From Clostridiales bacterium (GTDB taxonomy: Bacteria > Bacillota > Clostridia > Christensenellales > Borkfalkiaceae), in the NCBI GenBank assembly GCA_015069465.1, contig SVIO01000003.1, positions 62,001 to 126,000 on the forward strand: DNA of 64,000 nucleotides. The letters run 5' to 3'. The position numbers and the translations under genes are program-made. Positions 42,669 through 52,124 of the stretch are shown piece by piece. Under the pieces are notes generated by a model. That model saw nothing but the letters and a program-made list of their open reading frames with translations. It did no database searches and was not told the origin of the DNA. Each line of letters begins with the position of its first letter. The stretch's first letter is position 1.

Positions 42669-43766
42669 ATGAAAAATGTAGCAGTAATATTCGGTGGCAA
42701 GTCGGTTGAGCACGACATTTCTATTTTGACAGGGGTTATGGCGCTTAACTCTATTGAAAAGGATAAGTTTAACCCTATCCCTATTTACATATCGAAAAGT
42801 GGAGAGTGGTTTACATCTAAAGAATTATTTGACTTAGACGGCTATAAAAACATAAAAATAGAAAAACTAAAAAAAGTGTGCTTTATATCGGGCGACAATA
42901 CCCTTTATATGATAAAGGGCAAAAAACTTAAAAAACTAGAAAGCATATACTCGGTTGTTAATTGTTTGCACGGCGAAAGGGGAGAAGACGGGGCGCTTAG
43001 TGGCATGCTTAAAATGTGCAATATTCCACTCACTTCATCTAGCATATTGCCATCGGCAATTAGTATGGATAAGGGGTTTAGTGCCTTAGTTTTATCGGCA
43101 TTAAAAGTTCCCACTCTAAAAAGCGTGGTGGTAAACAGCACTGAGCAGGTGGATAGCGTTATGGAAAAAATGGAATTTCCACTAATAGTTAAGCCAAACC
43201 TACTTGGCTCTAGTATAGGCATAGGCAAGGCAAAAGATAAAAAAGAATTAACCATTGCCATAGAAAATGCCTTAAAGTATGGCGAAAAGGCTATAATTCA
43301 ACCATTTTTGCAAGACTTTATAGAAATAAATTGTGCAGTTTATCGTGATGAAAAGGGCGAGATAAAAGTATCCGAGTGTGAAAGACCTATTCCTAGAGAT
43401 AAAATTTTGTCGTTTGGGGATAAGTATAAAGACGGCAAAAGAGAATTCCCTGCAAATATAGACAAAAAAATATCTAATAAAATAAAAGAAATAACAAAAA
43501 AGGTTTATGTGGGACTAGATTTTTCTGGGGTTATAAGAATAGACTATTTTGTTAGCGATGGCAAGGTTTATCTAAACGAAATAAACTCTATCCCTGGCTC
43601 ACTATCATATTATTTATTCTTTGATACCATGAAAGGTTTTTCAAAAATGTTAACGAGTTTAATAATGGCAAGCGAGCAAAAATTCTTGCGTGAGCAAAGC
43701 CATATCACCGAGTATAATTCAGGAATACTAAGTTCAGTTGGAAGTAAGGGTGCAAAACGCTTGTAA
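42669..43766 (+). CDS. ddl: D-alanine--D-alanine ligase
   Basis: 365 aa ATP-grasp ligase: VAVIFGGKSVEHDISILTG, LHGERGEDGALSGML, SAISMDKGFSA, FPLIVKPNLLGSSIGIGKA, VIRIDYFV and LNEINSIPGSLSYYLF. Makes the dipeptide used by MurF. Start at ATG 42669, 8 bases after GGAGG. Confidence 0.95.
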   Translation: MKNVAVIFGGKSVEHDISILTGVMALNSIEKDKFNPIPIYISKSGEWFTSKELFDLDGYKNIKIEKLKKVCFISGDNTLYMIKGKKLKKLESIYSVVNCLHGERGEDGALSGMLKMCNIPLTSSSILPSAISMDKGFSALVLSALKVPTLKSVVVNSTEQVDSVMEKMEFPLIVKPNLLGSSIGIGKAKDKKELTIAIENALKYGEKAIIQPFLQDFIEINCAVYRDEKGEIKVSECERPIPRDKILSFGDKYKDGKREFPANIDKKISNKIKEITKKVYVGLDFSGVIRIDYFVSDGKVYLNEINSIPGSLSYYLFFDTMKGFSKMLTSLIMASEQKFLREQSHITEYNSGILSSVGSKGAKRL

Positions 43767-43816
43767 AAAAAACAAAAATATGCTAAAATTACTTATGAAA
43801 AATTAAGGAGAAAACT

Positions 43817-45016
43817 ATGGAAAAAATCAAGATGAAAACGCCACTCGTTGAAATGGATGGCGATGAAATGACAAGAGTTTTATGGGGTTGGATAAAAGAT
43901 ATTCTAATTTGCCCATTTGTTGACTTAAAGACAGAGTATTATGACTTAGGTTTGGTTGAAAGAGATAAAACCGACGATAAGGTGACTGTTGACAGTGCAA
44001 ACGCAACTAAAAAATATGGCGTTGCCGTTAAGTGTGCAACGATTACGCCAAACGCACAAAGAGTTGAAGAATATTCACTAAAGAAAATGTATAAAAGTCC
44101 TAACGGCACTATAAGGGCTATGCTTGACGGCACGGTTTTTAGAGCACCTATTTTAGTAGATGGCATAACGCCTTATATCCCAACTTGGAAAAAGCCAATA
44201 GTAATTGCAAGACACGCATACGGCGATATCTATAAGGCTGTCGATGGCTTGGCAGGAAATGGCGAGGCAAAACTTGTGTTTACCGATAGAGATGGCAGAG
44301 AAGTTACAAAAACTATACATAAGTTTGATGGTGACGGCGTTGTTATGGCAATGCATAACACCGATAAGTCTATTATGAGTTTTGCTCGTGCGTGCTTTAA
44401 CTATGCGCTCGACATGAAACTTCCATTATGGTTCTCTACAAAAGACACCATAAGCAAGGTTTATGACGGCAACTTTAAGGCTATCTTTGAAAAAATTTAT
44501 AATGAAGAATATAAAGAAAAATTTGCTAGTGCTGGCATCGAGTATATGTATACTTTAATCGATGACGTCGTTGCAAGAATAGTTAGAAGTGAAGGTGGCA
44601 TCGTTTGGGCGTGCAAAAACTACGATGGCGACGTTATGAGCGATATGGTTGCAACTGCTTATGGAAGCCTTGCAATGATGACAAGCGTTTTAGTTTCACC
44701 AGACGGAATTTATGAATATGAAGCAGCGCACGGCACGGTTACAAGGCATTATTATAAATATATTAAGGGTGAAGAAACTTCAACAAACCCTGTTGCAACA
44801 ATCTTTGCTTGGTCTGGCGCTCTTAGAAAGCGTGGCGAACTAGATAATCTTCCTGACCTTGTTGACTTTGCTAATAGGCTTGAAAAGGCAACTATCGACA
44901 CTATAGAAAGTGGCGAAATGACAGGCGACCTTGTTGGACTTTTCAAGAAAGAAGGGGTAACGCCAAACAAACTTTCTTCAAAAGAATTCTTAAAGGCAAT
45001 TGCAAAAAGAATTTAA
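43817..45016 (+). CDS. icd: NADP-dependent isocitrate dehydrogenase, homodimeric type
   Basis: 399 aa of the eukaryote-like/type [69 protein letters not shown], and [14 protein letters not shown]...[18 protein letters not shown]. Oxidatively decarboxylates isocitrate to 2-oxoglutarate for glutamate synthesis. Citrate synthase and aconitase are not adjacent. AAGGAG precedes the ATG. Confidence 0.96.
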   Translation: MEKIKMKTPLVEMDGDEMTRVLWGWIKDILICPFVDLKTEYYDLGLVERDKTDDKVTVDSANATKKYGVAVKCATITPNAQRVEEYSLKKMYKSPNGTIRAMLDGTVFRAPILVDGITPYIPTWKKPIVIARHAYGDIYKAVDGLAGNGEAKLVFTDRDGREVTKTIHKFDGDGVVMAMHNTDKSIMSFARACFNYALDMKLPLWFSTKDTISKVYDGNFKAIFEKIYNEEYKEKFASAGIEYMYTLIDDVVARIVRSEGGIVWACKNYDGDVMSDMVATAYGSLAMMTSVLVSPDGIYEYEAAHGTVTRHYYKYIKGEETSTNPVATIFAWSGALRKRGELDNLPDLVDFANRLEKATIDTIESGEMTGDLVGLFKKEGVTPNKLSSKEFLKAIAKRI

Positions 45017-45044
45017 GTTATAAACCCAAAAAAAGAACACAAAA

Positions 45045-45078
45045 ATAGCCAGCGAATTTTCGCTGGCTATTAGTTTTT
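45045..45078. terminator. Bidirectional terminator after icd
   Basis: ATAGCCAGCGAA / TTCGCTGGCTAT, two-base loop, followed by TAGTTTTT; between convergent icd and mntP. Confidence 0.85.
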
Positions 45079-45091
45079 AATTAAATTGGTG

Positions 45092-45700
45092 TTATATAAA
45101 TACTTCAACTAATGATTTTATTGCTAAAAACAAAAGGATAATTGCGCCCACAAAATCGGCGTATTTACCGAACAAATGCCCAAGTTTTTTGCCAAACAAA
45201 ACGCAAAGTCCAACAATTATAAAAGTTATAACTGCAATTACTAAAACTGCAAGCCAAATAGAAAATGTTAATTCAACAAAGGTTATTCCTATAACGAGAG
45301 CATCGATGCTCGTTGCAATGCCTTGCAAGATTAAAACCAAGAAAGTTAGGTTTTGAACTTTTTTATCCTTTTCACGCTCTTCTTTTGCCTCGGAAAAGGT
45401 CATGGTTTTTTCTTTTGCATCTTTAATAATGTCAATAAAGATTTTGCTAGAGAGAATAAAGAAAATGGCGCTTGAAAGATAACTTGCAACATTTTCGTTT
45501 TCTTTAATAAAGGTTAATAAACTTCCAAGAGCAAAGCCGATAAGTGGCATAATGCCCTGAAAAATTGCAAAAAAGACAGGCATTGCCCATTGTTTTTTTG
45601 CTGAAAGCGAGTTTTTATACACCGAGCAATTAGAAATTGTTATTGCACCAGCATCCATAGAAAGCGCAACTGCTATTAAAATAACATCGTATAAATTCAT
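45092..45700 (-). CDS. mntP: Manganese efflux pump MntP-like
   Basis: 202 aa with six hydrophobic helices. VILIAVALSMDAGAITIS and LQGIATSIDALVIGITF match the two MntP half-repeats with their membrane-embedded Asp residues. A charged loop (KDAKEKTMTFSEAKEEREKDKK) separates the halves. No Mn-sensing riboswitch is seen upstream. GGAAAAG precedes the ATG. Confidence 0.85.
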   Translation of the reverse strand: MNLYDVILIAVALSMDAGAITISNCSVYKNSLSAKKQWAMPVFFAIFQGIMPLIGFALGSLLTFIKENENVASYLSSAIFFILSSKIFIDIIKDAKEKTMTFSEAKEEREKDKKVQNLTFLVLILQGIATSIDALVIGITFVELTFSIWLAVLVIAVITFIIVGLCVLFGKKLGHLFGKYADFVGAIILLFLAIKSLVEVFI

Positions 45701-45813
45701 AATTTAACTTTTCCTTAAGTATATGTAAACAATTTAGGTTATTATATATAATTGGATTGATTTTGTCAATTGAAATGTGGTATTATAGAATAAATAGAAA
45801 TAAAGGAACTAAA

Positions 45814-46482
45814 ATGATAAAAATTACGCCCGAGTGGGATAAGATTTTAGAGCAAGAATTTTCTTCTAAAAGTTATTTAGAGTTAAGGGAGTTTTTGAAA
45901 AAAGAATATTCCACACACACAATTTATCCATCGATGTTTGATATTTTTAACAACATGAAACTAACGGCGTTTAGCGATGTAAAGGTTGTTATTATCGGTC
46001 AAGACCCATACCACAACGTAGGTCAAGCAATGGGCTTATCCTTTTCGGTGCCAAAAGGTGTGGACAGACCACCATCGCTCGTTAATATTTATAAAGAGAT
46101 AAATAGCGAACTCGGCATAGAAATGGGCGAAAGTGGCGATTTAACAGGTTGGGCAAAGCAAGGCGTATTGCTTCTTAACTCTGTGCTAACCGTTAGAGAG
46201 CATCAGGCGAACTCGCATAAAGGTAAAGGTTGGGAAGAGTTTACCGACAGCATTATCAAAAAGATTTCCTTATTAAAAAGTGGGGTAGTGTTCTTGCTTT
46301 GGGGTGCAAATGCAAGAAGCAAAAAATCGCTTATAGACCAAACAAAACATTTAGTTTTAGAAAGCGTTCACCCAAGTCCACTTTCGGCATATAACGGATT
46401 TTTTGGGTGTGGTCATTTTGTAAAAACTAACGAATATTTAACAAAAATAGGCAAAACGCCTATTGATTGGGGTGCATTATGA
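45814..46482 (+). CDS. ung: Uracil-DNA glycosylase
   Basis: 222 aa family 1 UDG: VIIGQDPYHNVGQAMGLSFSVPKGV with catalytic Asp in GQDPYH, PPSLVNIYKEI, LLLNSVLTV, LLWGANA and VHPSPLSAYNGFFGCGHF with catalytic His. Start ATG 45814 follows AAAGGA; an earlier in-frame TTG-type start is not used. Overlaps the next ATG by four bases. Confidence 0.97.
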   Translation: MIKITPEWDKILEQEFSSKSYLELREFLKKEYSTHTIYPSMFDIFNNMKLTAFSDVKVVIIGQDPYHNVGQAMGLSFSVPKGVDRPPSLVNIYKEINSELGIEMGESGDLTGWAKQGVLLLNSVLTVREHQANSHKGKGWEEFTDSIIKKISLLKSGVVFLLWGANARSKKSLIDQTKHLVLESVHPSPLSAYNGFFGCGHFVKTNEYLTKIGKTPIDWGAL

Positions 46483-47684
46483 AATACGTTGTAATTTTAG
46501 GGGACGGTATGGCAGATTATCGTCAAAGTTTTTTGGACAATAAAACGCCACTTATGGTTGCAAACAAGCCTTTTATTGATTCTTTGGCAAAGGTCAGCGA
46601 AGTGGGGCTTTGTCAAACTGTGCCTTGTTCATTAAAACCAGGTAGTGACGTTGCCAACCTTTCGGTTTTAGGATATAATCCACTAGAGTGCTATTCTGGT
46701 CGTTCGCCACTTGAAGCAGCATCTATCGGCATAGCATTAAAAGATACGGACATCACGGCAAGGGCAAATCTTGTTACCCTTTCAAACGAAAAAGAATATG
46801 CTGATAAAACTATGATAGATTATAGCGCTGGCGAAATAACAACGGCTGAAGCAACCGAACTTATCGGTTATTTAGCAAGTCATCTTAATAATGACAAATA
46901 TTCGCTCTATGCTGGAATCAGTTACAGGCATTGTATGGTTATTGACAATGGCAGTTTAATGGGCGATTTAACTCCACCACACGACATAACGGGTAAGCCT
47001 ATAAAAGAACACTTGCCAACAAGCGAAGGGGGAAAGGAACTTCTTGAGATTATGAAAAAATCTTATGAACTTTTAAGCAACCACCCTATCAACAAAAAAA
47101 GGATAGAAGAAGGCAAAAACCCTGCAAACTCACTTTGGTTTTGGGGTGATGGCACAAAACCTAACTTAGAGAGTTTTTATGATAAATTCTCGCTTAAAGG
47201 TGGCATAATTTCTGCAGTAGATTTACTTAAGGGTATAGGCAAACTTGCAAAAATGCAAGTAATTGAAGTTGAAGGTGCAACGGGGAATTATGACACCAAC
47301 TTTGTTGGAAAGGCAAACGCTTGCGTTGAAGGGCTCAAAAATGGTTTAGACTTTGTGTATCTTCATATGGAAGCGCCAGACGAGTGTGGACACCACGGCG
47401 ATGCGAAAAACAAGATTTATTCAATAGAACAAATAGATAACGTTGTTAAAATCATTTATGACGGCTTAAAGGAAATGGGCGAAGATTTTGCTTTCTTGAT
47501 TTTACCAGACCATCCAACCCCACTTTCTATAATGACCCACTGCTCAGACCCTGTTCCATATTTGCTTTATAATAGCAAAAACAAGGTTAAGGGCGTGCAG
47601 AGTTATGATGAACAAAATGCTTCAGATACAAAAATTTTTGAAAAAGAAGGGTATAAGTTAATCCAAAAATTGTTTAACTGTTAA
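46479..47684 (+). CDS. ApgM-family (AlkP superfamily) phosphoglycerate mutase / proposed homoserine kinase
   Basis: 401 aa: KYVVILGDGMADYRQ (metal Asp), CSLKPGSDVANLSVLGYNPLECYSGRSPLEAA with nucleophile in GSDVAN, RANLVTL, YAGISYRHCMV, HMEAPDECGHHGD and LILPDHPTPL. Family COG3635 covers cofactor-independent phosphoglycerate mutases and a subgroup proposed to be a homoserine kinase; the sequence does not settle this. ATGA overlap with ung. A strong hairpin follows. Confidence 0.85.
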   Translation: MKYVVILGDGMADYRQSFLDNKTPLMVANKPFIDSLAKVSEVGLCQTVPCSLKPGSDVANLSVLGYNPLECYSGRSPLEAASIGIALKDTDITARANLVTLSNEKEYADKTMIDYSAGEITTAEATELIGYLASHLNNDKYSLYAGISYRHCMVIDNGSLMGDLTPPHDITGKPIKEHLPTSEGGKELLEIMKKSYELLSNHPINKKRIEEGKNPANSLWFWGDGTKPNLESFYDKFSLKGGIISAVDLLKGIGKLAKMQVIEVEGATGNYDTNFVGKANACVEGLKNGLDFVYLHMEAPDECGHHGDAKNKIYSIEQIDNVVKIIYDGLKEMGEDFAFLILPDHPTPLSIMTHCSDPVPYLLYNSKNKVKGVQSYDEQNASDTKIFEKEGYKLIQKLFNC

Positions 47685-47721
47685 AAACCGACAAAAAAAT
47701 AAAAATTTATGCAAAATAATT

Positions 47722-47755
47722 GCCACAAGGTAAATTCGCCTTGTGGCTTTTTTGT
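47722..47755 (+). terminator. Terminator after the ApgM-family gene
   Basis: GCCACAAGG / CCTTGTGGC with loop TAAATTCG, followed by TTTTTTG. Confidence 0.9.
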
Positions 47756-47813
47756 CATATCAGCCAAAAAAATCACATATAGTTTTATAAATGAACGATT
47801 AGGAGAACAAAAA

Positions 47814-48647
47814 ATGAACGAAAAATTACAATATGCCACCATGCTTGATATTCCTATTTGCACAACGAGTGTCAGCCCTATAGCAAAAAAAAGAAAGACT
47901 AGAAAAAAGAAAAGAGTTAATGATGAACTAGTTAAAGCCGAACTACTAAAAAAGGTTAATTCTGAACAAGATTTAAAAGAAAACTTAATCGATAGTCAAG
48001 ATACAAGTTTGGTTGCAGTTAATAACCAAACTGACCTTGCGCTTCAAGATGGTCAAGAACTAGTTGGTCAAGAAATTATTATAGATGAAAACACATCTAA
48101 CGTGTTTGTAGCAAAAAACAAAGGCAAGAAATCGCCTTTTAAGATTACCGTTGTGGGTGTGCAACTTGTAATAATAGGCGTGCTTGTTATGACAATTTTC
48201 TTAACAAACGCCCTTTATAAAGATAGTGGAATAAACGTCTTTTTGCGTGGGGTGTTCGGCACGGAAAGCGCTGTGGTGGACACTCGTGAGTATAGCGAAT
48301 TTTCGCCTGTCATTTCTATGGGTGATAATAATGGCGTTATGGTAAGCAACGGCATGATTACTTTTGCAGGCGAAGGTAGTGTGTATGCACCTTGCGATGG
48401 CATTGTAAAAAGCATTTCGGTAACCGAAAACGGCAGATATAACATCGAAATCGAGCATAGCCAAAACTTTAAAAGCACAATTTTAGATGTAGAACATGTC
48501 TATGTTAATGAAGGTGACATCGTTTATGGCAATATTCCTGTGGGATACTTAGAGTCTGATGGCGCAAGTATGTGCTTTACTAATGGCTCTGGTGAAGTTT
48601 TAGATGATTATGAAATAGTTGGCAACATGGTGGTATGGCAGGAATAA
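47814..48647 (+). CDS. spoIVFA: SpoIVFA-like membrane-anchored LytM-domain protein
   Basis: 277 aa from ATG 47814 (GGAG 8 bases upstream). Residues 1-108 are basic and polar, TM 111-133, then a linker and a LytM/M23-like domain (about 185-265): VSNGMITFAGEGSVYAPCDGIVKSI, YNIEIEHSQNFKSTILDVEHVYVNEGDIVYG. The zinc ligands of active M23 peptidases are missing. Position directly before an M50 protease makes this the SpoIVFA partner, which in Bacillus restrains SpoIVFB until the forespore signal. Confidence 0.8.
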   Translation: MNEKLQYATMLDIPICTTSVSPIAKKRKTRKKKRVNDELVKAELLKKVNSEQDLKENLIDSQDTSLVAVNNQTDLALQDGQELVGQEIIIDENTSNVFVAKNKGKKSPFKITVVGVQLVIIGVLVMTIFLTNALYKDSGINVFLRGVFGTESAVVDTREYSEFSPVISMGDNNGVMVSNGMITFAGEGSVYAPCDGIVKSISVTENGRYNIEIEHSQNFKSTILDVEHVYVNEGDIVYGNIPVGYLESDGASMCFTNGSGEVLDDYEIVGNMVVWQE

Positions 48648-49474
48648 GGTTGTCAATTCACCCACTGTTTTTCGTGCTCGGCTTTTTCTATGCAATAACA
48701 GGTCAAATTTTTATATTCGTAATATGCACGGCAACGGCAATCGTGCACGAACTCGGTCATTCTTTTGTCAGTGCAAACTTGGGGTATAGGCTTAATAAAA
48801 TAACGCTTATGCCCTTTGGCGCTGTGGTCGTTGGCAATATCGAAGGGCTAAAGTTTAGTGACCAAATGAAAATCGCACTTGCTGGGCCTATAATAAACAT
48901 TGCAGTCAGCCTATTTTTTATAGCAGTGTGGTGGATATATCCAAATTGTTATGCATATACCGACGTGGTGGTTTATGCAAATCTTTCAATGGCTGTAGTT
49001 AACTTGTTACCTATTTATCCACTCGATGGTGGAAGAATTGTATTTTGTTTTCTTGCCGAAAGAGTTGGCTATGACAAGGCTTTTACTTTTTGCAAAATTT
49101 TAGGTGGGGTTTTTGCAACCCTTTTACTTTCTATGTTTGTTTTAAGCATTACAAACGGCGTAATAAACTTTTCGCTTTTATTCTTTTCGCTATTTGTTTG
49201 CTTTGGAACGTTTAGTAGGGAAAGGGAAAACAAATACATAAAAATATTTTCAAGTTTGTCTAATCAAAACTTAAAAAGGGGCATGCCCTTTATATCGCAC
49301 GCAGTACATAAGGATATAACTATAAAAAGGCTTGTGTCCATTTTAGACGTTAGGGCAGCAAATCAAGTTATAGTTTACGATAACGAAAGAAAAATTGCTT
49401 CCCTTGGTCAAGAAAGGGTGGAAGAAATTATAAAAAAGGCAAGTATATATTCAAAACTATCGCAATTTTTGTAA
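48635..49474 (+). CDS. spoIVFB: SpoIVFB-like intramembrane metalloprotease (M50)
   Basis: 279 aa. Zinc site HELGH (38-42) in helix 2 and NLLPIYPLDGGRI (123-135) with the third ligand Asp131; five to six hydrophobic segments and a C-terminal domain with HAVHKDITIKRLVSILDVRAANQVIVYD, a CBS-like region as in SpoIVFB. In Bacillus it cleaves pro-sigma-K. Overlaps the spoIVFA gene by 13 bases. Confidence 0.88.
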   Translation: MAGIRLSIHPLFFVLGFFYAITGQIFIFVICTATAIVHELGHSFVSANLGYRLNKITLMPFGAVVVGNIEGLKFSDQMKIALAGPIINIAVSLFFIAVWWIYPNCYAYTDVVVYANLSMAVVNLLPIYPLDGGRIVFCFLAERVGYDKAFTFCKILGGVFATLLLSMFVLSITNGVINFSLLFFSLFVCFGTFSRERENKYIKIFSSLSNQNLKRGMPFISHAVHKDITIKRLVSILDVRAANQVIVYDNERKIASLGQERVEEIIKKASIYSKLSQFL

Positions 49475-49593
49475 AAAAATGCCAAAAATAAATCTATATA
49501 TTGTGGTGAAAAATAGTCATAGAGCAAAATGTAGTAAAAGTCATAAAAAATTATATTTTTTCTTTAAAAAGTTGTAAAAAACCTTAAAAAAAC

Positions 49594-49622
49594 TTGACAT
49601 AATTTTATATTTTTGGTAAAAT
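49594..49622 (+). promoter_or_regulatory. Promoter of rpmG-secE-nusG
   Basis: TTGACA (49594-49599), 17 bases, TAAAAT (49617-49622); start about 49629. Confidence 0.85.
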
Positions 49623-49625
49623 CAA

Positions 49626-49656
49626 TTAGCATCTCGTTTCGGGGTGTTAATTTTTT
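49626..49656 (+). promoter_or_regulatory. 5'-terminal hairpin with U run upstream of rpmG
   Basis: TTAGCATCTCG (49626-49636) and CGGGGTGTTAA (49640-49650) pair over 11 positions (three G-U), then TTTTTT. It starts at the predicted transcript 5' end, so it may stabilise the mRNA rather than terminate. Confidence 0.5.
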
Positions 49657-49675
49657 GATGTTCGGAAGGTGCATT

Positions 49676-49840
49676 ATGGCAGCAAAAGGCGCAAGACAAA
49701 AGATAACTCTCGCTTGCACAGAGTGTAAACAGAGAAACTATGATACTTTTAAAAATAAGAAGAACGATGCAGAAAGATTAGAAATGCAAAAATATTGCAA
49801 ATTCTGTAAAAAGCATACTACTCATAAGGAAGCGAAGTAA
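49676..49840 (+). CDS. rpmG: 50S ribosomal protein bL33
   Basis: 54 aa: [30 protein letters not shown]...[16 protein letters not shown]. Two CxxC pairs mark the zinc-binding form. ATG 49676 follows GGAAGGT. Its place before secE-nusG is standard. Confidence 0.95.
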   Translation: MAAKGARQKITLACTECKQRNYDTFKNKKNDAERLEMQKYCKFCKKHTTHKEAK

Positions 49841-49898
49841 GAATTTTTTCTTTGCTGACTTACCTTTTTAAAGGTATAAATTTTAAGGGGCAATAGTA

Positions 49899-50189
49899 AT
49901 GAAAAAGAATAAAGACCTTGCTAAGGGTGATTTTGTAGAACAAACACCTGTGCAAAAAGAAGTAAAAAAAGACAAAAAGAAAGACAAAAAACCAGGTTTC
50001 TTTAAAAGATTTGGCATGAAGGCTAAAGATATTTTTTCAGAATTGAAAAAAGTTAATTGGCCTAATTTTGCTAAGGTCGTAAAAAAGACTGGCATTGTGC
50101 TTGCTGTGGTTCTTTGTTTCTTAGTTGTTATTTTTGCTTTTGATACAGGCTTGCTCGAGTTATTAAAACTCGTAGCTCCAAGGGGTTAG
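49899..50189 (+). CDS. secE: Preprotein translocase subunit SecE
   Basis: 96 aa: basic N-terminal extension (VKKDKKKDKKPGFFKRF), ELKKVNWPNFAKVVKKTGIVLAVVLCFLVVIFAFDTGL with one transmembrane helix. The KKVxWP motif is diagnostic. Confidence 0.95.
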   Translation: MKKNKDLAKGDFVEQTPVQKEVKKDKKKDKKPGFFKRFGMKAKDIFSELKKVNWPNFAKVVKKTGIVLAVVLCFLVVIFAFDTGLLELLKLVAPRG

Positions 50190-50193
50190 TTAT

Positions 50194-50742
50194 ATGGCAG
50201 AACAACCAAGATGGTATGTTATTCACACTTATTCAAGTTATGAAGCTATGGTTAAAGATAGCCTTGAAAAACTTATTGAGAATAACAACTTACAAGAAAA
50301 CATTTTTGAAATTAAAATTCCAACAGAAGAAACTTTGGAAGAAAAGGCAAGTGGCAAGAAGAAAATTGTTGAAAGAAAGAAATTCCCTTGCTATGTGTTC
50401 TTAAAAATGATTTACTCTAACGACATTTGGTATTTAGTAACAAATACTAGGGGCGTTACAGGTTTCGTTGGTCCACAAGGCAGACCACTTCCACTTACTG
50501 ATGAAGAAGTTGCAAGAATGGGTTTAGAAGAAGTTGCTGTTGAAATTGACTTTACTGTTGGCGACACAGTTCAAATTGTGTCTGGTCCACTTGAATCTTT
50601 TGTGGGCGTTGTTACTTCAATTATTGAAGGTCAACAAAAGGTTATGGTAAATGTTGAAATGTTCGGCAGAAAAACTGATGTAGAATTAACTTTTGTTCAA
50701 GTTAAAAAGGTTAACGTAGCAAGCGAACAAGAACAAAACTAG
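50194..50742 (+). CDS. nusG: Transcription elongation/termination factor NusG
   Basis: 182 aa: RWYVIHTYSSYEAMVKDSLEKLIE, FPCYVFLKMIYSNDIWYLVTNTRGVTGFVG, and the KOW motif VGDTVQIVSGPLESFVGVV. Starts 4 bases after secE. Confidence 0.97.
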   Translation: MAEQPRWYVIHTYSSYEAMVKDSLEKLIENNNLQENIFEIKIPTEETLEEKASGKKKIVERKKFPCYVFLKMIYSNDIWYLVTNTRGVTGFVGPQGRPLPLTDEEVARMGLEEVAVEIDFTVGDTVQIVSGPLESFVGVVTSIIEGQQKVMVNVEMFGRKTDVELTFVQVKKVNVASEQEQN

Positions 50743-50845
50743 TTAAGTTTGCTTAAAAAAGTGCGAAAGCGCTAAACATAATATATATAATATATATATA
50801 CAAAACGAAAAAAACAAACAATCGGCTTTAGGCCGTTGTTATAAA

Positions 50846-50902
50846 GTGGGAGTTGTGTTAAATTCTTTACACTGACACAACGAAAGCACCACCAAATGGA
50901 GG
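50846..50902 (+). promoter_or_regulatory. L1-binding-site mimic overlapping the rplK ribosome site
   Basis: GTGGGAG (50846-50852), stem GTTGTGT/ACACAAC (50852-50858, 50875-50881), then GAAAGCA and CCAC (50889-50892), followed at once by TGGAGG (50897-50902). The asymmetric loop GA / GAAAGCA between GTGG-CCAC and the stem copies the L1 site of 23S rRNA. Upstream, 50743-50845 contains an AT-only run and an ACAATCGGC...GCCGTTGT hairpin. Confidence 0.65.
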
Positions 50903-50910
50903 AAAAAATT

Positions 50911-51336
50911 ATGGCAAAGAAAGTGACGGCAATCGTTAAATTACAACTTCCTGCGGGCAAGGCAACACCTGGTCCACCGGTTGGTTCAACATTAGGTCCT
51001 CACGGTATCAATATTCCTGGATTTACAAAGGAATTCAATGCTAAGACTCAAGACCAAGCTGGCCTTATAATTCCTGTTGTAATGACAATTTATCAAGACC
51101 GTTCGTTCACATTTATCTTGAAGACACCACCAGCACCAGTTCTTATCAAGAAGGCTTGTGGAATTGAAAGCGCAAGTGCTACACCAAACAAGAACAAGGT
51201 TGCAAAGATTACTAAGGCACAAGTTGAAGAAATCGCAAAACTTAAGATGCCAGACCTTAACGCAAACACTATCGAAGCTGCTATTAGCATGATTGCTGGT
51301 ACTGCAAGAAGCATGGGCGTTGAAGTAGTAGACTAA
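50911..51336 (+). CDS. rplK: 50S ribosomal protein uL11
   Basis: 141 aa: [65 protein letters not shown], then the RNA-binding C-domain ending [13 protein letters not shown] 50911 has GGAGG 8 bases before. Confidence 0.98.
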   Translation: MAKKVTAIVKLQLPAGKATPGPPVGSTLGPHGINIPGFTKEFNAKTQDQAGLIIPVVMTIYQDRSFTFILKTPPAPVLIKKACGIESASATPNKNKVAKITKAQVEEIAKLKMPDLNANTIEAAISMIAGTARSMGVEVVD

Positions 51337-51346
51337 TAACAGAAAA

Positions 51347-51384
51347 GTGGGAGGACAAGTTTTGTCCGAGCGTACCACAGGAGG
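51347..51384 (+). promoter_or_regulatory. Second L1-binding-site mimic, before rplA
   Basis: GTGGGAG (51347-51353), stem GGACAA/TTGTCC (51353-51358, 51362-51367), then GAGCGTA and CCAC (51375-51378), directly abutting AGGAGG (51379-51384). Same plan as 50846-50902 and as the L1 site in 23S rRNA. Confidence 0.7.
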
Positions 51385-51394
51385 TAAAAGAAAA

Positions 51395-52081
51395 ATGAAA
51401 CACGGAAAAAAATATGTTGATAGTGCAAAAACTATCGAAGCAGCAAAACTTTATGAAGTAAATGAAGCAATTGACATTGTACTCAATACTGCAAAAGCAA
51501 AGTTTGATGAAACAGTTGAACTTCACGTTCGTTTAGGTGTTGACCCAAAACAAGCTGACCAACAAGTTAGAGGCGTTTTAGTTCTTCCTAACGGAACAGG
51601 CAAAAACGTAAGAGTATTAGTTCTTGCTAAAGGTGAAAAAGCAGACCAAGCAAAAGAAGCAGGTGCAGATTTTGTTGGCGCAGAAGAAATGATTCAAAAA
51701 ATTCAATCAGAAAACTGGTTTGACTATGATGTTATCATCACAACACCAGACATGATGGGTTTAGTTGGTCGTATCGGTAAGGTTTTAGGTCCTAAAGGTC
51801 TTATGCCAAACCCTAAGTCAGGAACAGTAACAATGGATGTTGTTAAGGCAATCAAAGATACAAAAGCAGGTAAGGTTGAATATAGACTTGACAAAAATGC
51901 TATTATCCACTGCGCTATCGGTAAGAAATCTTTTGGCCAAGAAAAACTTAAAGAAAACTACGAAGCACTTATGGAAGCAATCGTTAAGGCTAAACCAGCT
52001 GCCGCTAAAGGTCAATATGTTAAGAGCGTTGCTCTTGCAAGCACAATGGGCCCTGGCGTAAAAATTAACGCTAAAATTTAG
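51395..52081 (+). CDS. rplA: 50S ribosomal protein uL1
   Basis: 228 aa: [65 protein letters not shown] and [22 protein letters not shown], the L1 signature. Start ATG 51395, 10 bases after AGGAGG. Likely translational autoregulator of rplK-rplA. Confidence 0.98.
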   Translation: MKHGKKYVDSAKTIEAAKLYEVNEAIDIVLNTAKAKFDETVELHVRLGVDPKQADQQVRGVLVLPNGTGKNVRVLVLAKGEKADQAKEAGADFVGAEEMIQKIQSENWFDYDVIITTPDMMGLVGRIGKVLGPKGLMPNPKSGTVTMDVVKAIKDTKAGKVEYRLDKNAIIHCAIGKKSFGQEKLKENYEALMEAIVKAKPAAAKGQYVKSVALASTMGPGVKINAKI

Positions 52082-52110
52082 TTGACAATTAAAATTTTTA
52101 GTGTTATAAT
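52082..52110 (+). promoter_or_regulatory. Promoter of rplJ-rplL
   Basis: TTGACA (52082-52087), 17 bases, TATAAT (52105-52110), starting one base after the rplA stop. Confidence 0.9.
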
Positions 52111-52124
52111 CTCAAAGTAAACTA

